In this document: positions 1-7,810 of the stretch, in pieces
Numbering within the stretch: the first letter of the stretch is position 1
Layout of the letters: every line of letters begins with the position of its first letter
Assembly: GCF_023544445.1 (NCBI RefSeq)
Contig: NZ_JALPVJ010000030.1
Location: 31,894 to 95,893 of the forward strand
DNA length: 64,000 nt
Direction of reading: 5' to 3'
From: Actinoplanes sp. M2I2
GTDB taxonomy: Bacteria > Actinomycetota > Actinomycetes > Mycobacteriales > Micromonosporaceae
The notes under the pieces: generated by a model
What the model was told of the DNA's origin: nothing
What the model saw: the letters and a program-made list of their open reading frames with translations, nothing else
The model's database searches: none
Position numbers and translations under genes: made by a program

Positions 1-485
1 CACGGCGCCAGCGGCTCGGTCGAGCCGTCGGCCAGAGCCTGCTTGATCTTGTGGAGACCGGTGCGGATCAAGCGGCCGTAGTCGTCGTCCGGGAGGCTGT
101 CGAGCTCGGCTTCGGCCTCGGCGACGTGACGGTGCGCCTCGGCCTCGTGGCCGGATCGACGGTGCGCGTCGGCCAGGTTCAGGTGCAGCGACGGCAGGAA
201 CGCCCGTACCTGGAACGAGTTGTTGTACTTCTGGGCCCGTTCGTCGGTGAGATCGGTGACGGCCACGAGCGCCCGCTGGTCCCACGTCAGCTCGTCGGCG
301 ACCGAGTCCTGCAGGTCGGCCAGGAAGTGGGCGATCGTGCACCGGTGCAGGGCATCGCCGGTCTCGCCCCACAGCCGTTCCAACTCCTGGCGCGCTCCGG
401 CGCGGTCACCGGCACGGCCCCGCTCGATGGTGGCGACGATCGCCGTCATGACCTCGTCGGCCTCGTTCTCACGGGATTCCGGCAC
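1..485 (-). CDS. TPR-like small protein, 3' end cut by window edge
   Basis: The reading frame stays open to the window edge, so the C-terminus is missing. About 161 residues are visible. They are helical and tetratricopeptide-like, with blocks such as GDALHRCTIAHFLADLQD, FLPSLHLNLADAHRRSGH and AEAHRHVAEAEAELDSLPDD. This matches a small actinobacterial family annotated as TPR proteins, whose function is not known and is probably protein-protein contact. I chose the GTG at 485 because AGGAG lies six bases upstream. An ATG at 449 is the alternative. A MerR-type promoter sits just upstream (523-553), so the gene is probably transcribed separately from the hydrolase behind it. The coding call is firm; the function is not. 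Confidence 0.75.
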   Translation of the reverse strand, partial: MPESRENEADEVMTAIVATIERGRAGDRAGARQELERLWGETGDALHRCTIAHFLADLQDSVADELTWDQRALVAVTDLTDERAQKYNNSFQVRAFLPSLHLNLADAHRRSGHEAEAHRHVAEAEAELDSLPDDDYGRLIRTGLHKIKQALADGSTEPLAP

Positions 486-522
486 GGTTCGCTCCTGGGA
501 AGGCTCCGACACGACCGCTGCG

Positions 523-553
523 ATGGTGCCCCCTCGACCAGGTCGAGAGTCAA
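523..553 (-). promoter_or_regulatory. MerR-type promoter with dyad in a 19-bp spacer
   Basis: Read on the minus strand, TTGACT (553-548) is followed by a 19-bp spacer and then CACCAT (528-523). The spacer holds the perfect dyad CTCGACC-T-GGTCGAG (533-547). A long spacer carrying a dyad is the hallmark of promoters twisted by MerR-family activators. It lies 38 bases upstream of the TPR-like gene. The regulator could be the MerR protein at 1620-2000 or another one; the dyad differs from the one next to that gene. Confidence 0.55.
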
Positions 554-563
554 CCCCCGGGCG

Positions 564-1502
564 TCATTTCGACTCCAGCCGTCCCAGCGCATGGGTGTCG
601 GCGAGAACCGTTCGAGCCCGGTCCCAGTCGGTGTGGCCGACGCCGGTGACGTGGCGCAGATAGGCGAGGGTGACCTGCTGGACGAGGGCGACCCGGACCG
701 GGTCCTCGTCGGTCGTCTCGGCCGACCGGTAACCGGAGATGCCGCCGAGGAAGTGCTCGCCGCCGTGGACGGTGAGCAGGCTCTTGGTGCCACGGCTGAG
801 GGTGTAGGGATCGCTGGTCCAGGCCGGTCCCCGGGTGGAGAGCGGCAGATCGTCCTTGTCGCCGGCGACGACCAGTCCGGGCGCGGTGATGTGGGAGAAG
901 TCCTGATCTCGCAACCACGGCAGGTGCTCGTGGGCGAAGGGAGTCAGTTCGTCGCCACCCTTTCCCGCCGTGGCCAGCTGGATGCTGGCCATGACCCGGG
1001 CGTCGGACAGATCCTCGGCGATGCCGGTCCGCGGGTCGGTGACGCGCAGACCCACGAGGAGGCCCGCCGTCTGACCGCCGAAGGAGTGACCGGCCGCGAC
1101 GACGCGACCGTGATCGACCCGGCCGGACAGTCCGGGCACGGATGCCTCCAAACTGTCGAGGTCGTCCAGGATGCGCTTCAGGTCCTGCACGCGGTGCCGC
1201 CAGAACTGGGCCCTGCGAGGGTCGCTCGCGGCAAAGTCGTAGCGCATCGAGTCGAGGTGGGTGGCCTGGACGACGACGAAACCGTGGGACGCCCAGTGAT
1301 CGGCCAGGGGCGCGTAGCCATCCAGGTGCGAACCGAATCCGTGGGCGAACAGCACGACCGGCAGGTTCGTGCCGGTGATCGGGGCGGACACGCGGACGTG
1401 CAGGTCCTCGCCGCGCCGCGGCTCGGCCAGCACAAGTGGCTGCACCGCCACGAACGGGGTGGGCGAGGGTCCGGTGAGCCCGGTGGCCGGGTACGTGATC
1501 AT
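564..1502 (-). CDS. alpha/beta hydrolase (chlorophyllase/lipase-like)
   Basis: A 312-residue alpha/beta hydrolase. The oxyanion-hole segment HGFGSH is at residues 54-59, the nucleophile elbow GHSFGG at 138-143 (Ser140), the probable acid in AGDKDD (Asp215 or Asp217), and the catalytic His near 250 (HGGEHF). The pattern fits the PET hydrolase/chlorophyllase-like branch of serine esterases. No signal peptide is visible, so it is probably cytosolic. It starts with ATG at 1502 and is divergent from the MerR gene; the shared region carries a dyad (1561-1576), so the MerR protein probably controls it. The substrate cannot be read from the sequence. Confidence 0.85.
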   Translation of the reverse strand: MITYPATGLTGPSPTPFVAVQPLVLAEPRRGEDLHVRVSAPITGTNLPVVLFAHGFGSHLDGYAPLADHWASHGFVVVQATHLDSMRYDFAASDPRRAQFWRHRVQDLKRILDDLDSLEASVPGLSGRVDHGRVVAAGHSFGGQTAGLLVGLRVTDPRTGIAEDLSDARVMASIQLATAGKGGDELTPFAHEHLPWLRDQDFSHITAPGLVVAGDKDDLPLSTRGPAWTSDPYTLSRGTKSLLTVHGGEHFLGGISGYRSAETTDEDPVRVALVQQVTLAYLRHVTGVGHTDWDRARTVLADTHALGRLESK

Positions 1503-1560
1503 GGAATTGCCTCTTTCCGGTACGAGCGACGGGGCGCCTTGCGCAGCGACTACGCTAAAG

Positions 1561-1576
1561 TTGACGTTGACGTCAA
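1561..1576. promoter_or_regulatory. operator dyad between hydrolase and MerR gene
   Basis: TTGACGT-TG-ACGTCAA is a perfect 7-bp inverted repeat with a two-base centre. On the minus strand the right arm supplies TTGACG (1576-1571). With an 18-base spacer this leads to TAGTCG (1552-1547), a plausible long-spacer promoter for the hydrolase. It lies 43 bases before the MerR start and 58 before the hydrolase start, which suits autoregulation plus control of the divergent gene. Confidence 0.6.
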
Positions 1577-1619
1577 AGGGAAGCTTTTGCGTCCTGGATC
1601 ACACGGCAAGGAGCCGGAG

Positions 1620-2000
1620 ATGCGCATTGGGGAACTCGCCCGCCGGACGGGCGTCACCACCCGGGCTCTGCGGTACTACGAGGAGCAGAACCTGCTCACG
1701 GCCGAGCGCGGCCGCACCGGCCAGCGCCACTATCCAGAGGTCGCGATCGATCAGGTCCGGCTGATCCGGGAGCTGTACGCGGCCGGTCTCTCCAGCAAGA
1801 CCATCGCCGAGCTGACCCCCTGCGTCATCGACGGCAACGCGACACCCGCGCTCCTGGACCGGTTGGCCGCCGAACGGGATCGCCTCGACCGGCACATCTC
1901 CGACCTCACGCACACCCGGAACAAGCTCGACACGGTCCTCGCGAGCGCCTCGGCCAACCTGCGAACCGGGGCGTCCTGCCGGTCGGACGCGGCTGCCTGA
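1620..2000 (+). CDS. MerR family transcriptional regulator
   Basis: A 126-residue regulator. The N-terminal winged helix-turn-helix is typical MerR (MRIGELARRTGVTTRALRYYEEQNLL, residues 1-26), followed by the second HTH segment and a C-terminal dimerisation helix (about 85-118, LDRHISDLTHTRNKLDTVL). There is no large effector domain. A Cys pair flanks the C-terminal helix region (Cys63 in TPCVID and Cys121 near the end), so a thiol or metal sensor role is possible but unproven. The open frame extends far upstream, but similarity begins only at this ATG. It is divergent from the hydrolase, its likely target. Confidence 0.88.
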   Translation: MRIGELARRTGVTTRALRYYEEQNLLTAERGRTGQRHYPEVAIDQVRLIRELYAAGLSSKTIAELTPCVIDGNATPALLDRLAAERDRLDRHISDLTHTRNKLDTVLASASANLRTGASCRSDAAA

Positions 2001-2044
2001 AACGGGGTCTGCGCGGGGGGCCGGGTTGGGGCAGACTCGCGGGC

Positions 2045-2611
2045 ATGTCTGTCATGGTCCGCAGCGTTGATGAGCTCGCCTCCTACGTGGCCGGGGAGCG
2101 CCGCGTCAAGTATCTGTTCTTCTGGGGACACCAGGCCGAACGGGACGGGAGCGCGGGCGCGGGGTGCCTCAGTCAGTGGTGGCCGGCGGGGTTCGACGTC
2201 CAGGGGCGGGAGTTCGCCACCGCCGAGCACTACATGATGTGGCGCAAGGCGGTGTTGTTCGGTGACGACGCCATGGCCGGGCGGATTCTGACCGCGCCGC
2301 ACCCGCAGGTGGCCAAGACGCTGGGTGGGCGGGTGTCCGGCTTCGAGCAGGCGGTCTGGCACGAGCACCGGTACGAGATCGTGGTGACCGGCAACCGGGC
2401 CAAGTTCGGGCAGCACGACGAGTTGCGCGACTACCTGCTGGGCAGCGGCGACCGGGTGCTGGTCGAGGCCAGCCCGCTCGACCGGGTCTGGGGCATCGGG
2501 CTCGGCCGCGACGATCCGGCCGCGGCCGACCCGCGCCGCTGGCGGGGCGCCAATCTGCTCGGCTTCGCCCTCATGGACGTCCGCGAGAGCCTGCGAGCAG
2601 ACGCCGGCTGA
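2045..2611 (+). CDS. NADAR family N-glycosidase-like protein
   Basis: A 188-residue NADAR (YbiA-like) protein. Conserved blocks are FFWGHQ (25-30), SQWWPAGF (43-50), the active-site region ATAEHYMMW (58-66, Glu61), and NRAKFGQHDELRDYLL through SPLDRVWGIG (117-152), with the conserved Asp and Trp of the family. NADAR proteins hydrolyse N-glycosidic bonds in riboflavin pathway intermediates and ADP-ribosylated compounds. Length is normal for the family. It follows the MerR gene after 44 bases, so read-through is possible, but the family does not suggest a shared role. Confidence 0.88.
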   Translation: MSVMVRSVDELASYVAGERRVKYLFFWGHQAERDGSAGAGCLSQWWPAGFDVQGREFATAEHYMMWRKAVLFGDDAMAGRILTAPHPQVAKTLGGRVSGFEQAVWHEHRYEIVVTGNRAKFGQHDELRDYLLGSGDRVLVEASPLDRVWGIGLGRDDPAAADPRRWRGANLLGFALMDVRESLRADAG

Positions 2612-2638
2612 CGGTCGGCCCGGTAAACGGGCGTGAGG

Positions 2639-3541
2639 TCAGGTCGAGTAGCCGGCGGTCACCGTCAGGCCGGGGACCGCCGCGGCGCCGTGGAAGTGCA
2701 GCAGGCGGATCAGGACCGGTGAGCAGCCGACGATGTGCATGCGGCCGCGCCGGGCGGCGGCCAGCAGCACCCGGGCGGCGGCGCTGTCGGCGAACCGGAG
2801 CGCGGTCGCGTCGACCGTGACGACCGCGTGGGGGCCGCGGGCCAGGAGGGCCTCGTCGACCATCGCCGCGAGGGCGTTCCGGTTGGACATGTCGGTCTCG
2901 CCGGAGAGCCACAGGCCGTACGGCTCCTCGGTTCTGCGGCAGCGCAGCGACGTGTCGGGGTCGAAGGGCAGCAGGGGGCCGGCCGCCCCGGGATGGGCCA
3001 GCGCGAGGCGCCTCAGGAACAGCGGGTCGACGGTCCGGCGGTCGTACGCGCAGACGCCCATCACATAGCCGTCGGAGAAGACGGAGTTGACCCTGGTCTC
3101 GTACCACTCGAGCTGGTCGGCGCCGGGAACGCCGCGCTGGGCCCAGTTCATGTCGCCGACCACGCGCAGGCCGCGGTAACCCTCGGCGCGGGCCCGGGCC
3201 TTCTCGACGTGCCAGTGCGCGATCGTCCCCTCGGGGTCGAACGCGCCGCCGGCCAGATAGCTGCTCTCGGGCGTCACGACGCTCAGCTGCCCCGACTCGA
3301 GCAGGGGCCGGGTGGCGACGCCCCGGGCGGCCAGCGCGGCCAGCACCCCGCGGGGCTCGTCGCCGGAATAGACGACCTTGTGATGGGCCAGCAGGCCGCC
3401 GTGCAGGACGCACACGATCGCCCGTCGGTGTGTCTCGTCGTCGTCGACTGTCCAGCAGACGTGGTCGCCGAGTTCGAGGCGATCCAGCAGCCCCGCCACG
3501 AACCATCCCCCTCGTTGCCCCGGAAGTAGGGTGGCGTTCAC
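2639..3541 (-). CDS. MEDS-domain sensor fused to STAS domain
   Basis: A 300-residue cytosolic two-domain protein. The N-terminal MEDS domain (residues about 22-190) shows the typical HVCWTVDDDETHR opening and the EGYRGLRVVGDMNWA segment. MEDS domains occur in methanogen/methylotroph regulators such as DcmR and, in actinomycetes, beside anti-sigma and STAS modules. The C-terminal part (about 205-300) is STAS-like, with VTVDATALRFADSAAARVLLAAARR replacing the usual D-S phosphorylation stretch; a Ser lies in FADSAA. It is probably an anti-anti-sigma partner-switching component. It is convergent with the NADAR gene and 67 bases downstream of the LCP gene, so it may be read through from it. Confidence 0.82.
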   Translation of the reverse strand: MNATLLPGQRGGWFVAGLLDRLELGDHVCWTVDDDETHRRAIVCVLHGGLLAHHKVVYSGDEPRGVLAALAARGVATRPLLESGQLSVVTPESSYLAGGAFDPEGTIAHWHVEKARARAEGYRGLRVVGDMNWAQRGVPGADQLEWYETRVNSVFSDGYVMGVCAYDRRTVDPLFLRRLALAHPGAAGPLLPFDPDTSLRCRRTEEPYGLWLSGETDMSNRNALAAMVDEALLARGPHAVVTVDATALRFADSAAARVLLAAARRGRMHIVGCSPVLIRLLHFHGAAAVPGLTVTAGYST

Positions 3542-3608
3542 CGTACGCTTGGAAGCGCTTCCGGGGCGTTACCTCGGCCGGGTGATGTTCGCGCCCCAAA
3601 CCACCCGA

Positions 3609-4778
3609 TCAGGTGGACACCCAGGACGGGTGGGCGGCGGCGAACTGCCCGACCCGATCGGTCCGGACGGCCTTCAGCAGAGCGAGGCTGTCGGGGCTCA
3701 GGATCTGGACGCTGCCGGCGCCGGGAACGGACTCGCTGTCGAAGTGCCCGCCGTTGGTCTTCACCGTGATCACCTTGTCGGCCCGCAGGCCGCGCATCGC
3801 GAAGACCCAGTCCTCGAGCGAGATGCCCCCGTCGTCGACCGTGACCGCCCGGCCGATCACCGGCAGCAGGGCGGGCAGCCTGGCCGGCGAGGCCAGCACC
3901 TGCGACAGCACGGCCTTGATGAACTGCTGCTGGTGGCGCTGGCGGCCGTAGTCGGCGTCGTGGTCGGCCAGCAGGTCGCGCTGCCGGACGAAGTCGAGCG
4001 CCTCGGCCGCGGTGAAGCAGTGGTCGCCCTTGGCGTAGAAGGCGGCCGTCACGCCCTTGATCTTGTGGTTGACGGTGCCGTCGGTGTTGAGCGCGTACGG
4101 CGCCGCGGGCCGGCCGTCGGCGGTGTGTCCGACATGGATCGACGTGGTGTCCTCGTCCACGTACATGCACACCTTGCCGAGCTTCTGGAGGACCTGCTCG
4201 AAGCCCTGGAAGTCGAGGACGGCGCCCGCGTCCGGCGTGATGCCGGTCAGCTTCTCGACGGTGAGGGACAGCAGTTCGAAGCCGTGTTCGAGCGCCGCCT
4301 CGCCGGTGTGGCCCCTGCTCCCGTACGCGAAAGCGGCGTTGATCTTGTTTTTTCCGCCTCGGTAGGTGCCGTAGGCCGGGATCGACACGTAGCTGTCGCG
4401 CGGCAGCGAGACCAGATAGGCGTGCTGATGGTCGGCCGTCACGTGGAGCAGGATGATCGAGTCGGCGCGGGTGGGCTCCCCGGGCCGGGCCGAGGCGCGG
4501 CGGTCGATGCCGACGAGCAGGATGTTCTTGGCGCCGGTGACCGAGGCGTGCGCCGTCGAGGCAGCCACGCCGAGCAGATGGTGCTCGGGGATCGCTCGCA
4601 CCGCCTCCCGGGTGACGACGATCGCGCCGCCCGCGACGACAGCCAGCACCGCACCGAGCCCGGCACACCAGATCGCCCAGCGCGGGCGGCGTCGTGATCT
4701 CACATCCGCCGACACTGCCCCGGTCCGGTGGGAAGTCACTGAAAATTCACTGTCGAACGCCTGTGACGGCCCGTGCAC
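3609..4778 (-). CDS. LCP family cell-wall polymer ligase (LytR-CpsA-Psr)
   Basis: A 389-residue membrane-anchored LCP protein. A basic N-terminus and one membrane helix (about 34-56) are followed by the extracellular LCP domain. It carries the family signatures KNILLVGIDRR, TRADSIILLHV and SLPRDSYVSIP, with the Arg and Asp residues that bind the polyprenyl pyrophosphate, then GGKNKINAAFAYG. LCP enzymes attach glycopolymers to peptidoglycan, or arabinogalactan in mycolate bacteria. The start is uncertain: GTG at 4778 has no clear ribosome site, and GTG at 4739 would also keep the membrane helix. It is divergent from a GT2-GT4 pair, consistent with surface polymer assembly. Confidence 0.88.
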   Translation of the reverse strand: MHGPSQAFDSEFSVTSHRTGAVSADVRSRRRPRWAIWCAGLGAVLAVVAGGAIVVTREAVRAIPEHHLLGVAASTAHASVTGAKNILLVGIDRRASARPGEPTRADSIILLHVTADHQHAYLVSLPRDSYVSIPAYGTYRGGKNKINAAFAYGSRGHTGEAALEHGFELLSLTVEKLTGITPDAGAVLDFQGFEQVLQKLGKVCMYVDEDTTSIHVGHTADGRPAAPYALNTDGTVNHKIKGVTAAFYAKGDHCFTAAEALDFVRQRDLLADHDADYGRQRHQQQFIKAVLSQVLASPARLPALLPVIGRAVTVDDGGISLEDWVFAMRGLRADKVITVKTNGGHFDSESVPGAGSVQILSPDSLALLKAVRTDRVGQFAAAHPSWVST

Positions 4779-4837
4779 ACGCGCGGTTCGTGTCGAAGAC
4801 CACTGCGCTTAACCGGACGGCCGTCGGACGCCCCTAA

Positions 4838-4882
4838 TGTCCGGCGAAGCCGCCGCCAAGTGTCCGGCGACGCCCCGCCAAG
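4838..4882. repeat. imperfect 23/22-bp tandem repeat before GT2 gene
   Basis: Two head-to-tail copies (4838-4860 and 4861-4882) begin TGTCCGGCGA and end GCCAAG, differing by one indel and two substitutions. They lie in the 125-bp divergent region, ending 21 bases before the GT2 start, so they occupy its leader. They could be a protein-binding pair or a recent duplication. Confidence 0.6.
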
Positions 4883-4903
4883 CCTGAAGCAGGTAACGAA
4901 GAC

Positions 4904-5836
4904 ATGGACGTCAGCGTCGTCATCCCGACGTGCAACCGCCCGGAGCTGGCGACGCGCGCGGTCCGCAGCGCCCTCGCGCAGACCCACCGCGATCTCGAGG
5001 TCATCGTCGTGATCGACGGCCCCGACGAGGAGACGGTCCGCGCGCTCAAGGAGATCGACGACGACCGGCTGCGAGCGATCGTCCTGCCCGAGCGGGGCAA
5101 GGCGCCGAACGCCCGCAACCAGGGCGTCAAGGCCGCCGAGGGCCGGTTCGTGGCCCTGCTCGACGACGACGACGAGTGGATGCCGGACAAGATCGAGACG
5201 CAGCTGGCGCTGGCCGCGACCGCGACCCGGTCGTCGCCGATCGTCGCCACCCGCATGATCAGCCGGACGCCGCGGGCCGACACGGTGATGCCCCGCCGGC
5301 TGCCCGAGCCCGGCGAGCCGCTCAGCGAGTACCTGCTCGTGCGCCGCGGCCTGTTCTACGGCGACGGCTTCATCCAGACCTCCACGATCATGGCCCCGAC
5401 CGAGTTGCTGCGCCGGGTGCCGTTCACCGTCGGGCTACGCCGGCAGCAGGAGCTCGACTGGACCCTGCGCGCGCTGCAGCACGACGACGTGGAGCTGCTC
5501 TACGCGCCCGAGGCGCTCGTGCTGTGGCACCAGGACGAGAACCGCGATCGCATCAGCCTGCAGAACCCGTGGGAGGAGCAGCTCGCCTGGGTGCGCGCCA
5601 ACCGGCAGCTCTTCACGCCCCGTGCCTACGCTGCCGTCACGATGAGCGTGATCAGCTCGATGGCCGCCCCCACCCGCGATCACCGGGTGTTCCGCGAGCT
5701 GCTGTCCGAGGCGCGCGCCCCCGGCCGGCCGGGCGCGCTCGACTACGTGACGTTCCTGCAGATCTGGGCGCTGCCACCGTCGGTCCGTCATCGCGTACGG
5801 GATCTGGTCATCGGGCGTAAGAAGGCCCATGCCTGA
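4904..5836 (+). CDS. family 2 glycosyltransferase
   Basis: A 310-residue GT-A fold glycosyltransferase. VSVVIPTCNRP opens the nucleotide-binding domain (residues 3-13), KAPNARNQGVKAAEGRFVALLD precedes the metal-binding acidic run DDDDEW (87-92), and a C-terminal part with HQDENRDRIS follows. The enzyme transfers a sugar from a nucleotide donor; donor and acceptor are unknown. It starts with ATG after the tandem repeat at 4838-4882. Its last eight bases overlap the start of the GT4 gene, so the two are translationally coupled and probably act on the same surface glycan. The opposing LCP gene supports a cell-envelope role. Confidence 0.88.
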   Translation: MDVSVVIPTCNRPELATRAVRSALAQTHRDLEVIVVIDGPDEETVRALKEIDDDRLRAIVLPERGKAPNARNQGVKAAEGRFVALLDDDDEWMPDKIETQLALAATATRSSPIVATRMISRTPRADTVMPRRLPEPGEPLSEYLLVRRGLFYGDGFIQTSTIMAPTELLRRVPFTVGLRRQQELDWTLRALQHDDVELLYAPEALVLWHQDENRDRISLQNPWEEQLAWVRANRQLFTPRAYAAVTMSVISSMAAPTRDHRVFRELLSEARAPGRPGALDYVTFLQIWALPPSVRHRVRDLVIGRKKAHA

Positions 5837-6929
5837 CCGCCGGGTCCTGATCTGGCGCAGCGCCATGCTGCTCGGCTCCGAGACGTTCATCCGCAACCAG
5901 GCCGACTCGCTGAGCCGCTGGGAGCCGGTCTACGCGGGCGCGACGAAGGTCGTCTCGCCGCTGGCCCGCGACACCGACCTGATCGCCTATCCGTCCGACG
6001 CCGACCATCGGGCCTTTCTGCGGCTGCGGCTCACCGGCTCCTCGCCCCAGCTGCATCACCTGCTTGCGGGCGTACGTCCCGACGTGGTGCACGCCCACTT
6101 CGGCGGGGACGGCTGGCTGGTCAGCGGCAGCGCGGCCCGGGCCAAGGTGCCGCTGATCGTGACCCTGCACGGGCACGACGTGACCCGGCAGCCGTCGAGC
6201 ACCGGGCCCAAGGGGGTGCGGTACCGGCGCAACCTGCGCACGATCTTCCAGCGCGCGGCCGTGCTGATCGCGGTCTCCGAGGTCATCCGGCAGCGCGCGA
6301 TCCACTGGGGCGCCGACCCGGCCAAGGTGCGCGTGCACCACACCGGCGTGCCGATCCCCGCGGTGGCGACCGCCGTCCCGAAGCAGTGGGACGTCGCGTT
6401 CGTCGGCCGTTTCGTCGAGAAGAAGGGCGCCGACGACCTGATCGCCGCCCTCAGCACCCTGCAGGCCCGGGCTTTGTTCATCGGTGACGGGCCGCGGTTC
6501 GCCGAGATGCAGGGGTACGCCCGGAGTCTGCGCCTGGACGCCACGTTCCTCGGCGCCCGGCCCGCCGACGAGGTGTACCGCCTGCTCGGCGAGTCCCGCG
6601 TGCTGGCCGCCCCGTCCCGTACGGCGGCCGACGGCGACAGCGAGGGCCTGCCCACCACTGTCGTCGAGGCGATGGCGCTCGGCCTCCCGGTGGTCTCGAC
6701 GCGGCACAGCGGCATCCCCGAGGCGGTCACCGACGGCACGACGGGGCTGCTGGGGGCCGAGGGCGACCGGGAGGCGCTGGCCGCCAACCTGCGCAAGCTG
6801 CTCGACGACGAGAATCTGCGCACGGCCATGGGCGCCGCCGCCCGGGCGCGGGCCGAGACCGACTTCGACGTCGTCAAGCAGAGCCGCCGCCTCGAGGACA
6901 TCTACGACGAGGTGGCCCGCGCACGCTGA
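5829..6929 (+). CDS. family 4 glycosyltransferase
   Basis: A 366-residue GT-B retaining glycosyltransferase. The N-terminal acceptor domain has GSETFIRNQADSL and VVHAHFGGDG. The C-terminal donor domain has VAFVGRFVEKKGADDLIAAL, LFIGDGPRFAEM and the E-x7-E signature in EGLPTTVVEAMALGLPV. This layout is that of exopolysaccharide and glycolipid mannosyl/galactosyltransferases. It overlaps the GT2 gene by eight bases. No membrane helix or signal peptide is seen, so it works at the inner face of the membrane on a lipid-linked acceptor (inference). Confidence 0.88.
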   Translation: MPDRRVLIWRSAMLLGSETFIRNQADSLSRWEPVYAGATKVVSPLARDTDLIAYPSDADHRAFLRLRLTGSSPQLHHLLAGVRPDVVHAHFGGDGWLVSGSAARAKVPLIVTLHGHDVTRQPSSTGPKGVRYRRNLRTIFQRAAVLIAVSEVIRQRAIHWGADPAKVRVHHTGVPIPAVATAVPKQWDVAFVGRFVEKKGADDLIAALSTLQARALFIGDGPRFAEMQGYARSLRLDATFLGARPADEVYRLLGESRVLAAPSRTAADGDSEGLPTTVVEAMALGLPVVSTRHSGIPEAVTDGTTGLLGAEGDREALAANLRKLLDDENLRTAMGAAARARAETDFDVVKQSRRLEDIYDEVARAR

Positions 6930-7010
6930 TGAGGCTGCCCGGCCGAACTCACCCGGCTCCGCTCCCCCGGCCCCGGCTGAGCCGTCACCTGGCCGCGCTG
7001 ACCGGCTGGG

Positions 7011-7781
7011 TCACTCCGACGGGTCCCAGGCGATGAGCTGGTCGAAGACGCGGCGGTCGCCGTCCAGTTTGAGCGAATCCAGCGGTACGCGGTCGTAGAA
7101 GGCCAGGACCAGGTCGCCGGCCGGGCCCGTGGCGGAGGCGTCGGCCTGGCCGGGCTCCTCGCCGGCGGCCGGGAGCCGGACGACCCGGACGCCGTCGCCG
7201 GACAGCCGGAGGCGCCAGGAACGGCCTTCGGTGGCGTGGTAGTCGATGACCGCGGGTGCGTGCGGCCAGGCGACCGTCGTCGCGACGCACGTGAACTGGA
7301 ACTCCTCGACACCGTCGAGAGCGACCTGCTCCGGAAGCGGTTGCGGAGCGCCCACCGCGAGCTGGGCGTCGTAGGTGTGCACCGCGACTTCCTGAACCTG
7401 GTGCCGCGCCACGCCGCCGGCGGTCTGCGGCGACTGCGAGTCGTCCCACCACGTCCAGCAGCCGCGATCCGGGCCGGCCTCGCGCAGGGTGGTGACCAAC
7501 CGCTCGATGGACTCGTCCAGCCAGGCCAGCAGGGCTTCCCGTTCCCGGGGGGCACCCTCGCCGGACGCGGCCGGGGGCGCGTCGGCCGGCCCGGCGGCGA
7601 CGATGGCAGCCGCCTTGCGGCGGCCCAGACCGAGGTGCTGCACCAGATCGAACAGGGTCCACCCCGGACAGGTCGGCACCGGCACATGAAGGTCAGGCGC
7701 GGAGGCGACCGTGGCGCGGAAGGTGGTCGATCGTTCGTCGATCAACCGCAGCAGGTCGGGGAACTCCAAAGTCTCTGGCAC
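7011..7781 (-). CDS. maleylpyruvate isomerase-family mycothiol-dependent enzyme
   Basis: A 256-residue member of the DinB/MDMPI superfamily. The N-terminal CPGWTLFDLVQHLG holds the first metal ligand (His49). ARHQVQEVAVHTYDAQL supplies the Glu (131) and second His (135) of the metal triad. The C-terminal part resembles the MDMPI C-terminal/SCP2-like domain. Family members use mycothiol, the actinobacterial thiol, for isomerisation or S-transfer reactions; the substrate of this one is unknown. It is convergent with the GT4 gene and separated from the following minus-strand operon by 29 bases, so it may be its last gene. Confidence 0.82.
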   Translation of the reverse strand: MPETLEFPDLLRLIDERSTTFRATVASAPDLHVPVPTCPGWTLFDLVQHLGLGRRKAAAIVAAGPADAPPAASGEGAPREREALLAWLDESIERLVTTLREAGPDRGCWTWWDDSQSPQTAGGVARHQVQEVAVHTYDAQLAVGAPQPLPEQVALDGVEEFQFTCVATTVAWPHAPAVIDYHATEGRSWRLRLSGDGVRVVRLPAAGEEPGQADASATGPAGDLVLAFYDRVPLDSLKLDGDRRVFDQLIAWDPSE

Positions 7782-7810
7782 CCGGGCTTTCTACCACGGA
7801 CCTCCGACAA

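Noticed and set aside
51..1619. Long open frame extending the MerR protein by over 500 residues
   Set aside because: It lies antisense to the hydrolase and TPR genes, and MerR similarity starts exactly at the ATG at 1620.
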